DNA from: a bacterium
GTDB taxonomy: Bacteria > Patescibacteriota > Microgenomatia > Daviesbacterales > UBA10151
Length of the DNA stretch: 6,861 nucleotides
NCBI GenBank assembly: GCA_027364775.1
Contig: DAHXOS010000088.1
Location: 1 to 6,861 of the forward strand
Direction of reading: 5' to 3'
Made by a program: the position numbers and the translations under genes
Part shown: positions 1 through 5,405 of the stretch, piece after piece
How positions within the stretch are numbered: the stretch's first letter is position 1
Layout: each line of letters begins with the position of its first letter
Notes under the pieces: generated by a model
Seen by the model: the letters and a program-made list of their open reading frames with translations, nothing else
What the model was told of the DNA's origin: nothing
Database searches by the model: none

Positions 1-36
1 GTGCTAAAAAACTATCAACCTTTAACTAATTACTAA

Positions 37-83
37 TTTAACTGTTCCAAAATTTCGCATATATGCATTATTAGACAGTTAAA
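37..83. repeat. Nested dyad upstream of the phosphotransferase gene
   Basis: A perfect 9-base inverted repeat, TTTAACTGT at 37-45 and ACAGTTAAA at 75-83, encloses a 10-base palindrome, GCATATATGC at 57-66, with almost the same centre. A further direct copy of TTTAACT lies at 21-27. The right arm covers the place where a -35 element would sit for the TATAAT at 98-103. Neither strand has a T-run after the outer arms, so this does not look like an intrinsic terminator. It could be a regulator-binding site or a structured 3' end of the preceding transcript. The repeat is seen directly; the function is inferred. Confidence 0.5.
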
Positions 84-97
84 AAGAAGAAATAGAT

Positions 98-103
98 TAT
101 AAT
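98..103 (+). promoter_or_regulatory. -10 box (TATAAT) of the phosphotransferase gene
   Basis: A perfect TATAAT stands 8 bases before the ATG at 112. With normal sigma70 geometry transcription would begin near 110, giving an mRNA with almost no leader. There is no good -35: the nearest candidate, TAGACA at 72-77, is 20 bases away. The purine-rich AAGAAG at 84-89 lies upstream of the predicted transcript start and so could not act as a ribosome-binding site. Confidence 0.45.
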
Positions 104-111
104 ATTTGATT

Positions 112-1050
112 ATGAAGAGTTTTGCCAATATTGATACAGCCACAAACATTGTTAAAAACATTTATCCTAATGCTATAGATATCAGCTTTATTGAGCATGG
201 TTATGACAATTTAGTTGCACTAGTTGATGGTAAATATGCTTTTAAATTTCCCAGAAATCGATATGCCTACTTAAGAGATGAGTATGAAGAACTTGTACTA
301 AGAGATTTAGATTCTCTGACACTGTTAACGATCCCTAAGGTATTAGGCAAAGACAAAAATCCTTACTATTTTATAACCAGTTTTGTTCCGGGTGACCATT
401 TAAATACGGAACAGGTCAGAAATCTACAGGTAAAAAAGCAGCAAAAAGTGGCAGATAAGATTGCACAATTTGCGTTTGCCATGCACTCAAAGTTATCGGT
501 TAATAAAGCTATGGACCAGCGAAGAAAGTTAAAGTTGGATACTTTAAAAGAGGAACCATGGATAATATATTTTGAGAATAAGTTAAACAAAATAACTTTC
601 CCAAATAATGAGCAGAATAAACTAGCTAAGGAATATTATACAAAATGGAAAGCGTTAACTTATCTAACCCCTGAAGTTGTAGTTCATGATGACTTACATA
701 ATGAAAACTTAATGTTTGAAGGGACTAACCTGGTTGGAATTGTTGACTTTGGAGATACTAATATAGGTCATCCTGAGCAGGAGTTTAGGCAGATGTATCG
801 AATAAGTGAAGTAATGCTTGATATGGTAATCCAAAGTTATGGTGAACTTTCACATTTTAAACTGAATAAAGAAGCAAGTATACTTTGGGCAATTTTACAA
901 GAACTGGCAGTATATTCAGAAATGCTCACCAATACTGAAAAAAATCGTCCCTCATATTTTAGAGCTGCTAAGAATCTGCAAAAATGGTTACCTGAGGGTA
1001 ACTGGCAAATACCAGTTAAAGATACTAACAACTTTGCAACTAAGCAATAG
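112..1050 (+). CDS. Aminoglycoside/choline-kinase-like phosphotransferase (APH family)
   Basis: A 312-residue protein with the kinase-like APH fold; members transfer phosphate from ATP to small molecules such as aminoglycosides, macrolides, choline or homoserine. The small N-lobe contains YAFKFPR, with Lys45 as the likely ATP-binding lysine. The catalytic loop HDDLHNEN is at residues 192-199, and the metal-binding DFGD is at 212-215, followed by GHPEQEF. Length fits the family. ATG at 112 is chosen because the in-frame TTG at 106 lies between the -10 box and the predicted transcript start; there is no Shine-Dalgarno sequence. The gene stands alone: an intrinsic terminator follows and the next gene points the other way. 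The catalytic residues look intact, so it is probably active. The substrate cannot be read from sequence, and calling it antibiotic resistance would be unsupported; a role in small-molecule metabolism is equally possible. Confidence 0.85.
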   Translation: MKSFANIDTATNIVKNIYPNAIDISFIEHGYDNLVALVDGKYAFKFPRNRYAYLRDEYEELVLRDLDSLTLLTIPKVLGKDKNPYYFITSFVPGDHLNTEQVRNLQVKKQQKVADKIAQFAFAMHSKLSVNKAMDQRRKLKLDTLKEEPWIIYFENKLNKITFPNNEQNKLAKEYYTKWKALTYLTPEVVVHDDLHNENLMFEGTNLVGIVDFGDTNIGHPEQEFRQMYRISEVMLDMVIQSYGELSHFKLNKEASILWAILQELAVYSEMLTNTEKNRPSYFRAAKNLQKWLPEGNWQIPVKDTNNFATKQ

Positions 1051-1071
1051 AATCATTAAGTCTACAAGAAA

Positions 1072-1104
1072 TTTTAATCGGAGCCTTTAAAGGGTAGATT
1101 AAAA
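1072..1104. repeat. Inverted repeat between the phosphotransferase gene and its terminator
   Basis: TTTTAATC at 1072-1079 pairs with GATTAAAA at 1097-1104. Inside the loop is a second self-complementary stretch, CCTTTAAAGG at 1084-1093. Neither strand continues into a convincing T-run, so it is not an obvious terminator. It may fold at the 3' end of the mRNA just before the real terminator. Confidence 0.4.
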
Positions 1105-1113
1105 CTGAAGAGG

Positions 1114-1140
1114 CCACAGCTGTATTTGCTGTGGTTTTTT
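1114..1140 (+). terminator. Intrinsic terminator after the phosphotransferase gene
   Basis: A perfect 7-base stem, CCACAGC (1114-1120) with GCTGTGG (1128-1134), closes a 7-base loop and is followed at once by six T residues. This is a standard Rho-independent terminator for plus-strand transcription. The opposite strand has only a weak T-stretch several bases beyond the stem, so it probably does not end the CAP-domain transcript efficiently. Confidence 0.8.
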
Positions 1141-1145
1141 ATTGA

Positions 1146-1664
1146 CTAAGGTTGAGAGGTTTTTGGAGGTTGACCAACTAAAAGAATAGCTTGGTTACCG
1201 TCTATAGCAGCACAACCTTCGGTATATTCTGGATTATCCATAGCTTGTTCATGAGGCGGGGAATTAATCCAAGTATCGACGAATACTTTTTCAGTAGGAG
1301 TGTTACTAATGTAATTTAAAAGTTCTTGCCAAATGCCAGGATAAAGTGATTCGTATTTTTCGATTCCTTTATGAGCATTCGGATTAGTGGTTTGAGCCTG
1401 TTTAGTTCGAACCACCTCAAGAATTCTGGTATTAGCAATTTTGCACAATTGGTCACTCTTAACCAAAGGATGGAGTTTTAGTTCAGATCTACGTTGGTTT
1501 ACATAAACAAGAATTAGATCTGGATTTAAGGGTGGCTGAATAGCAGTATTAATTTTTACTTGAGGTTGGGATCTTAAACCAGTATTCCAGCCTAAAACAT
1601 AAAAAACAAAAGAAAAAAAAGAAAGAGAAAGGAAAAATATTAGACCTAGTTTGATTAGTTTCAC
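1146..1664 (-). CDS. Membrane-anchored CAP/SCP-domain protein
   Basis: A 172-residue protein with one hydrophobic helix at about residues 5-24, then a compact CAP (SCP/PR1-like) domain, presumably outside the membrane. Visible CAP features are the first-helix pattern VNQRRSELKLHPL (55-67), His98 in AHKG, Glu114 in WQELL, and TWINSPPHEQ (131-140) with His138, followed by EYTEGCAA. His98, Glu114 and His138 are plausible members of the CAP cavity. The usual GEN tripeptide is replaced by QEL. Two cysteines, 74 and 151, could form a disulfide. There is no lipobox. The start is GTG; it is the only sensible start before the hydrophobic helix, with no Shine-Dalgarno sequence. It lies 76 bases downstream of groEL on the same strand without an intervening terminator, so read-through is possible. 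The domain call is good; the biochemical role is unknown, as for most bacterial CAP proteins. Confidence 0.75.
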   Translation of the reverse strand: MKLIKLGLIFFLSLSFFSFVFYVLGWNTGLRSQPQVKINTAIQPPLNPDLILVYVNQRRSELKLHPLVKSDQLCKIANTRILEVVRTKQAQTTNPNAHKGIEKYESLYPGIWQELLNYISNTPTEKVFVDTWINSPPHEQAMDNPEYTEGCAAIDGNQAILLVGQPPKTSQP

Positions 1665-1675
1665 TAAAATCAGGA

Positions 1676-1681
1676 TTTATA
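1676..1681 (-). promoter_or_regulatory. Possible -10 box (TATAAA) of the CAP-domain gene
   Basis: TATAAA on the minus strand is 11 bases before the GTG start. The region 17 bases further upstream reads TTAAGT, a poor -35. If real, the transcript would have a leader of only about 5 bases. This could give the gene its own promoter separate from groESL, but the evidence is weak. Confidence 0.3.
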
Positions 1682-1740
1682 AAAACGCTGCTGGGTATAC
1701 TTAAAGGCTGATATGATATCTTCTATTTAAAGAGTAGTTA

Positions 1741-3363
1741 CTAATAATCACCCATACCAGGCATACCAGCCATTGGAGTAGCTGGTGATGAGGCATCTTT
1801 AGCATCTGTCACTAAAACATCAGTAGTCATGATCATAATTGCAACCGAAGCTGCAGTTTGCAATGCGCTCCTGGTCACTTTAACAGGATCAATAATCCCC
1901 GCCTCAACCAAATCTTTAATTTTGCCATCCATTACATCAAGACCAATATTACCTTTTTCTTTTTTAACAACCTCTAACATTGCGTCTGCATCAAGTCCGG
2001 CATTTTCAACCAATTTTCTAAACGGTTTCTCCAAAATCGATTTTACAATATTAACCCCGGCTAACTCTTCCTCAGAAAATTTTGTATTATCCAAAACCGG
2101 TGCAACTCTTAGTAAGGCTATCTCTCCACCGGGGACAATCCCTTCTTCATAAGCTGATCTGGTAGCAGCCAAAGCATCAATTGCTCTTTCTTTTTTCTCT
2201 TTTAACTCAACTTCTGTTGTTGCACCAACATTAATTACAGCTACCCCACCTACCAATTTAGCCAACCTTTCCTGTAATTTCTCTTTATCAAATTCTGAGT
2301 CTGATGAAGCAATCTCCCTTTTAAGTTGAGCGACCCTATCCTCAATTTTTGCCTTTTCCCCTTTACCATCAACAATTAAAGTTGAATCTTTAGTAGATGT
2401 AACTCTTGCAGCTCTACCTAAATCTTCTATTTCAACAGAATCAAATTTTCTACCGGTATCATCAGAGATAACCACACTACCAGTTAAGATAGCAATGTCT
2501 TGGAGCATCTCTTTTCTTCTCTCACCAAAACCTGGTGCACCAACAGCCAAAACATTAAATGATCCTCTTAACTTGTTTAAAATTAAGGTAGCTAAAGCCT
2601 CACCCTCTACTTCCTCTGCAATAATAACTAAGGTTTTAGAAACAGCTACAAATTTTTCCAAAAATGGTAACAGGTCCTGCATAGAAGAGATCTTTTTATC
2701 GGTAATTAAAATATAAGGATCTTCCAACGAGGCCTCCATTCTGTCGGTATCAGTAACCATGTAAGGTGAGGCAAAACCTTTATCAAAAACCATCCCTTCT
2801 TTGTATTCAACAGTAATCTCGGTTGTTTTGCCCTCTTCAATAGTAATTACTCCGTCTTTACCTACCTTAGTAATAGTTTCAGAAATAATCTCCCCAATTT
2901 TTTGATCCTGGGCAGAGATGGTTGCAACCTGGGCAATCTCTTCTTTAGAAGTGATTTTTTTACTCATGGATTTTAATTCCTCAACTAAAGTACTGACAGC
3001 TTTTTCTATTCCTTTTTTTAGCACCATCGGATTAGCCCCTTTAGCAATTTGATTTAAAGCCTCCGAAGCGATAGCCTGAGCCAAAATTGTAGCTGTTGTT
3101 GTACCATCACCTGCATTATCATTAGTTTTGGAGGCTGCTTCCTTTAGAATCTGAGCTCCCATATTTTCAAAAGGGTCGCTAAGTTCTATCTCCTTGGCAA
3201 CAGTTACTCCATCATGAACAATCTGAGGCGCTCCCCACTTTTTATCTAAAGCTACATTCCTACCCTTAGGACCTAAAGTTGCAGAAACAACCTGAGCTAA
3301 GGTATCAATACCTCTTAAAAGTGACTCTCTAGCGCTTTCATCAAATTTTAATATTTTAGAAAT
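1741..3363 (-). CDS. groEL: Chaperonin GroEL (60 kDa), with an ATT start codon
   Basis: Large chaperonin subunit; family members form tetradecameric double rings that fold proteins in an ATP-driven cycle with GroES. The first ATG (at 3162) would give a protein lacking 67 conserved residues. The frame stays open upstream and encodes the missing equatorial part, including SKILKFDESAR, TLGPKGRNV and HDGVTVAKEIEL, back to ATT at 3361-3363, where the family methionine belongs. An in-frame stop lies 8 codons further up with no ATG, GTG or TTG between. This gives 540 residues, the normal length. ATP-site residues are present: Asp51 (DGVTV), Asp86 in GDGTTTAT, and Asp396 in DALAATR. Two pocket segments differ from the E. 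coli pattern: PGGE in place of AGGG, and GLDVMDG in place of GYNAATE. The C-terminus is the flexible type, MAGMPGMGDY. groES lies 62 bases upstream on the same strand. Identity is certain; the ATT start is strongly supported but unproven. Confidence 0.97.
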   Translation of the reverse strand: MSKILKFDESARESLLRGIDTLAQVVSATLGPKGRNVALDKKWGAPQIVHDGVTVAKEIELSDPFENMGAQILKEAASKTNDNAGDGTTTATILAQAIASEALNQIAKGANPMVLKKGIEKAVSTLVEELKSMSKKITSKEEIAQVATISAQDQKIGEIISETITKVGKDGVITIEEGKTTEITVEYKEGMVFDKGFASPYMVTDTDRMEASLEDPYILITDKKISSMQDLLPFLEKFVAVSKTLVIIAEEVEGEALATLILNKLRGSFNVLAVGAPGFGERRKEMLQDIAILTGSVVISDDTGRKFDSVEIEDLGRAARVTSTKDSTLIVDGKGEKAKIEDRVAQLKREIASSDSEFDKEKLQERLAKLVGGVAVINVGATTEVELKEKKERAIDALAATRSAYEEGIVPGGEIALLRVAPVLDNTKFSEEELAGVNIVKSILEKPFRKLVENAGLDADAMLEVVKKEKGNIGLDVMDGKIKDLVEAGIIDPVKVTRSALQTAASVAIMIMTTDVLVTDAKDASSPATPMAGMPGMGDY

Positions 3364-3421
3364 AGTTGTTACCTCCTTTAAGTAATTTTAATATATTTTC
3401 TTCTGTCTTTTTACCTATCAT
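3356..3421 (-). CDS. Possible 21-codon leader reading frame overlapping the groEL start
   Basis: An ATG at 3419-3421, seven bases after the groES stop codon, opens a 21-codon frame beginning MIGKKTEENI and rich in Lys, Leu and Asn. It runs through the groEL Shine-Dalgarno sequence and stops at TAA (3356-3358), just past the groEL ATT, so the two frames overlap by 8 bases with groEL in a different frame. It has no good ribosome-binding site, but could be translated by ribosomes finishing groES. It may be chance in AT-rich DNA, or it may couple groEL translation to groES. Confidence 0.2.
   Translation of the reverse strand: MIGKKTEENILKLLKGGNNYF
3371..3376 (-). promoter_or_regulatory. Strong Shine-Dalgarno sequence that sets the ATT start of groEL
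   Basis: The minus strand reads AAAGGAGGT, with GGAGGT at 3371-3376, then a 7-base spacer, then ATT. This is near-ideal pairing to the 16S rRNA tail at ideal spacing, and the only such site before any gene in the window. It argues that ATT is the initiation codon rather than the internal ATG 67 codons later. Confidence 0.85.
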
Positions 3422-3425
3422 ATTA

Positions 3426-3737
3426 TTAATCTTCTAATACCGCCATTAAATCATCAAACTTTACTAGCTTTAATTCAATCCCTTTAACTTTTATTTCATC
3501 CCCACCCCATTTTTTAAAAATAACTGTTTCTCCAGACTTAACAGGAGGCAAGATCTCTTTTCCTGCCTCAAAATAAGAATTTCCTACTGCCAAAACTTTG
3601 CCTTGAGCCGGTTTTTCCTGGGCTGATTCAGGCAAATAAATACCTGATGCAGTTTGAGTCTCAGCAGAAGAGAGTTCAATTAATAAATAACCAGCTAAAG
3701 GCCTTATTCCCAATTTTTTAGTATCATTGTTTGTCAT
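3426..3737 (-). CDS. groES: Co-chaperonin GroES (10 kDa)
   Basis: Small chaperonin subunit; the family forms a heptameric lid on GroEL. From the ATG at 3737 the protein is 103 residues, close to the usual 95-100. It shows LGIRPLAGYLLIE (residues 9-21), a mobile loop at about 25-40 with the GroEL-contacting tripeptide IYL (33-35), the GKVLAVG strand, and the KWGGDEIKVKG to DDLMAVLED C-terminal part. An upstream in-frame TTG at 3785 would add 16 residues, but it lies in the promoter spacer just before the -10 box and upstream of the predicted transcript start, so I reject it. The leader is about 33 bases, pyrimidine-rich (TTCTTTTTC), and has no Shine-Dalgarno sequence. Two consecutive TAA stops end the gene, and groEL follows after 62 bases, the classic groESL order. 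Confidence 0.95.
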   Translation of the reverse strand: MTNNDTKKLGIRPLAGYLLIELSSAETQTASGIYLPESAQEKPAQGKVLAVGNSYFEAGKEILPPVKSGETVIFKKWGGDEIKVKGIELKLVKFDDLMAVLED

Positions 3738-3776
3738 AAATTTTGAAAAAGAATGAGCAGAAAAATAACTGTAAAA

Positions 3777-3805
3777 TTTATACAAGACTTGCCTGCTATT
3801 GTCAA
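3777..3805 (-). promoter_or_regulatory. groESL promoter (sigma70 type, near-perfect consensus)
   Basis: On the minus strand a perfect -35 TTGACA (3800-3805) is followed by a 17-base spacer and a -10 TATAAA (3777-3782). Transcription should begin near 3770, about 33 bases before the groES ATG. The -35 begins within 10 bases of the stop codon of the preceding gene, so groESL can be transcribed independently of it. There is no CIRCE element (TTAGCACTC-N9-GAGTGCTAA) here. Only a short 5-base dyad, ACTTG with CAAGT, spans the -35 and spacer. Confidence 0.8.
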
Positions 3806-3813
3806 GTTACAAC

Positions 3814-4323
3814 CTATTTTTGATTTGTTATCCAATTAGGAAAGAATTTAAATACCCACTCATTGCTTTCTAATAATTTTTGATAAGTTTTTCCTTTTTG
3901 AGACAAAATTTGCATTTTAAGCAGCATTTCTGCAACCATGATTTTCTTGTTATATAAAGCCAAACTATTTGGACTGAGTATTAGAATGTTAGAATAATAT
4001 TTTAAGATATTTTTTAGAAAACCAGTATCTGTAACTAAAATAATAGAATTTCTATAAATAGCCAGGAGTTTTAGATTAACAATCTTTGTTAACAACTTTA
4101 AAATTTGTCTTTTATTGTAGTTAGCTTTAGCTAAATTTTTAACTCTTGAACCTTTAATTTTAAAAACTCCCCTTTCCTCTTTAATTTTGCCCTTTTTAAC
4201 TAACCTATTCAAAGCTTTTTCGACTTGTTTTAAGGAAGCTTTATATTTAATTAACCACTTTTGAATTTCCCAGGCCTTTAAAGGACCAAAATAATCTAGA
4301 GTATTAATAATTGCTTTTTCCAT
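3814..4323 (-). CDS. Winged-helix protein with a shrunken, probably inactive nucleotidyltransferase-like region
   Basis: A lysine-rich 169-residue protein. Residues 1-60 look like a winged helix: AIINTLDYFGPLKAWEIQKW, then a recognition-helix-like VEKALNRLVKKGKIKEERG and a wing at FKIKG. From memory, this N-terminus and the C-terminal pattern (AEMLLKMQIL, KTYQKLLESNEWVFKFFPNW at 145-164) match a CPR family of about 250-300 residues. In that family a nucleotidyltransferase core with a GS motif and DIDLLIVT lies between the two ends. Here the core is reduced to LKLLAIYRNSIILVTDTGFL (85-104): the GS motif and both acidic residues are gone, and the protein is much shorter. The frame is intact, so it is not a simple frameshift pseudogene. 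The ATG at 4323 has no Shine-Dalgarno sequence. It lies just upstream of groES and diverges from murB. A DNA-binding role is plausible but unproven; the homology call is moderately sure. Confidence 0.55.
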   Translation of the reverse strand: MEKAIINTLDYFGPLKAWEIQKWLIKYKASLKQVEKALNRLVKKGKIKEERGVFKIKGSRVKNLAKANYNKRQILKLLTKIVNLKLLAIYRNSIILVTDTGFLKNILKYYSNILILSPNSLALYNKKIMVAEMLLKMQILSQKGKTYQKLLESNEWVFKFFPNWITNQK

Positions 4324-4359
4324 GATCTTAAAAATGTAGCATAAAAATTAGCTAAAGCA

Positions 4360-4365
4360 TATAAT
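4360..4365 (+). promoter_or_regulatory. -10 box (TATAAT) of murB overlapping the upstream ATG
   Basis: A perfect TATAAT overlaps the first ATG of the murB frame (4364-4366) and ends 7 bases before the second in-frame ATG (4373). Transcription would start at about 4372, so the first ATG would not be in the mRNA and the second would be almost exactly at its 5' end. No good -35 is present; TAGCAT at 4337-4342 has the right spacing only. Confidence 0.5.
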
Positions 4366-4372
4366 GTTCGGA

Positions 4373-5347
4373 ATGGATCAGGCCTTAAATCAATTTAAAA
4401 CTAAATTTGGTGAAAAGGTTTGCGAAAATGAACCTTTTGCCCTCCACACAACCCTAGGAATCGGTGGACCAATTAAAATCTTTTTGGATGTCCAAGAGCA
4501 GGAGCAATTAATTGAGTCAGTAAAGCTGGCTATAGCAACTAATACACCATACTTAATAATTGGCAAAGGCAGTAATTTACTGATTTCTGATTCCGGTTTT
4601 GAGGGATTGGTAATTAAAAATTCCGTTAAAGGTATTGCCCAAGACGGAAATAACTTAACAGTAAAATCGGGCACTGTTTTGCAGGATTTGGTTAACTATG
4701 CTATTGAACACTCACTCGCCGGGATGAATAAGATGAGTGGGATCCCCGGGACTGTTGGTGGTGCAGTTTATGGTGATGCCGGAGCTTATGGCAATTCAAT
4801 TAGGGATTACTTAGCTTCTGTTCAAGCCTTTGATGGGAATAATGTTATTACTCTCTCTAAAGAAGAGTGTGGTTTTGGCTATAGAGAATCTAATTTTAAA
4901 AAAAATAAGTATCTAATTTTAGAGATATTATTTACCGGTTTACCAAACGCTAACGCAAAAGAGCTTAAAAAAGAGGCTTTAGAGATAATAGAAAAACGTA
5001 CTGCTAAATATCCTCCTGATACAAAATGTCCAGGTTCTTTTTTTAAAAATGTAGTGGCAGAAAACTTATCACCTGAACAACTTAAAAAAATGGAACAGTT
5101 TGTAACACCTTTTGGTAAGATTCCGGCCGGAGCTTTAATTGAGGCAGTAGGAGGCAAGGGTGACCAAATTGGAGGGATAAAGATTTTAGAAAATCACGGT
5201 AATACCTTTGCCAATATCAACAACGGTACAGCAGAAGATTTTTATAACTTAGCCAAAAAGTATTATCTTAAAGTTAAGGAGCAATTTGGAGTAGAACTTG
5301 AGCCTGAAGTCCAACTGATAAATTTACCACCGCTTAATAAGCCTTAA
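4373..5347 (+). CDS. murB: UDP-N-acetylenolpyruvoylglucosamine reductase MurB
   Basis: Cytoplasmic FAD enzyme that uses NADPH to reduce UDP-GlcNAc-enolpyruvate to UDP-MurNAc, the second committed step of peptidoglycan synthesis. From ATG 4373 it has 324 residues. The N-terminal FAD domain shows HTTLGIGG (25-32), IIGKGSNLL (62-70) and the long glycine motif GIPGTVGGAVYGDAGAYG (123-140). The substrate domain has GYRESNF (169-175) with Tyr170 and Arg171, CPGSFFKN (219-226) with Ser222 as the likely proton donor, KIPAGALIE (249-257), NHGNTFAN with His275, and PEV with Glu312. The catalytic set is complete, so it should be active. The ATG at 4364 would add three residues but overlaps the -10 box; neither start has a Shine-Dalgarno sequence. 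No other cell-wall gene is adjacent, and it diverges from the winged-helix gene across 49 bases. Confidence 0.95.
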   Translation: MDQALNQFKTKFGEKVCENEPFALHTTLGIGGPIKIFLDVQEQEQLIESVKLAIATNTPYLIIGKGSNLLISDSGFEGLVIKNSVKGIAQDGNNLTVKSGTVLQDLVNYAIEHSLAGMNKMSGIPGTVGGAVYGDAGAYGNSIRDYLASVQAFDGNNVITLSKEECGFGYRESNFKKNKYLILEILFTGLPNANAKELKKEALEIIEKRTAKYPPDTKCPGSFFKNVVAENLSPEQLKKMEQFVTPFGKIPAGALIEAVGGKGDQIGGIKILENHGNTFANINNGTAEDFYNLAKKYYLKVKEQFGVELEPEVQLINLPPLNKP

Positions 5348-5405
5348 TTGTATTTGTAAACCACTTAAGCTTCTTAATATCCCTTGAGTCTAAATTTTAA
5401 ATCTT

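Noticed and set aside
1..36. Open frame from base 1 ending in TAA at 34-36, possibly the 3' end of an upstream plus-strand gene
   Set aside because: Only 11 codons are visible and another frame also stays open to 27-29, so no coding call can be supported.
366..1031. Minus-strand open frames inside the phosphotransferase gene
   Set aside because: They lie wholly within a strongly conserved coding region on the other strand and show no recognisable motif.
1709..1721. GATATGATATC near-palindrome downstream of groEL
   Set aside because: The arms are separated by a single base, so it cannot form a hairpin, and no T-run follows; likely AT-rich chance.
1829..2716. Plus-strand open frames opposite groEL
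   Set aside because: Antisense shadows of groEL codons; Ser/Thr/Ile-rich with no domain pattern.
1741..3162. groEL as a truncated pseudogene starting at ATG 3162
   Set aside because: The frame is open and perfectly GroEL-like for 67 more codons upstream, with an ideal Shine-Dalgarno at the correct place, so the gene is full length.
3738..3785. N-terminal extension of GroES from TTG 3785
   Set aside because: The codon sits in the promoter spacer immediately upstream of the -10 box, before the predicted transcript start, and the extra residues do not resemble GroES.
4390..5157. Minus-strand open frames opposite murB
   Set aside because: Antisense shadows of a clear MurB coding sequence.
5363..5389. 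Possible hairpin between murB and the solute-binding protein gene (ACTTAAG with CTTGAGT)
   Set aside because: AT-rich 7-base stem with a G-U pair, a 13-base loop and no uninterrupted T-run; too weak to call a terminator for either convergent gene.
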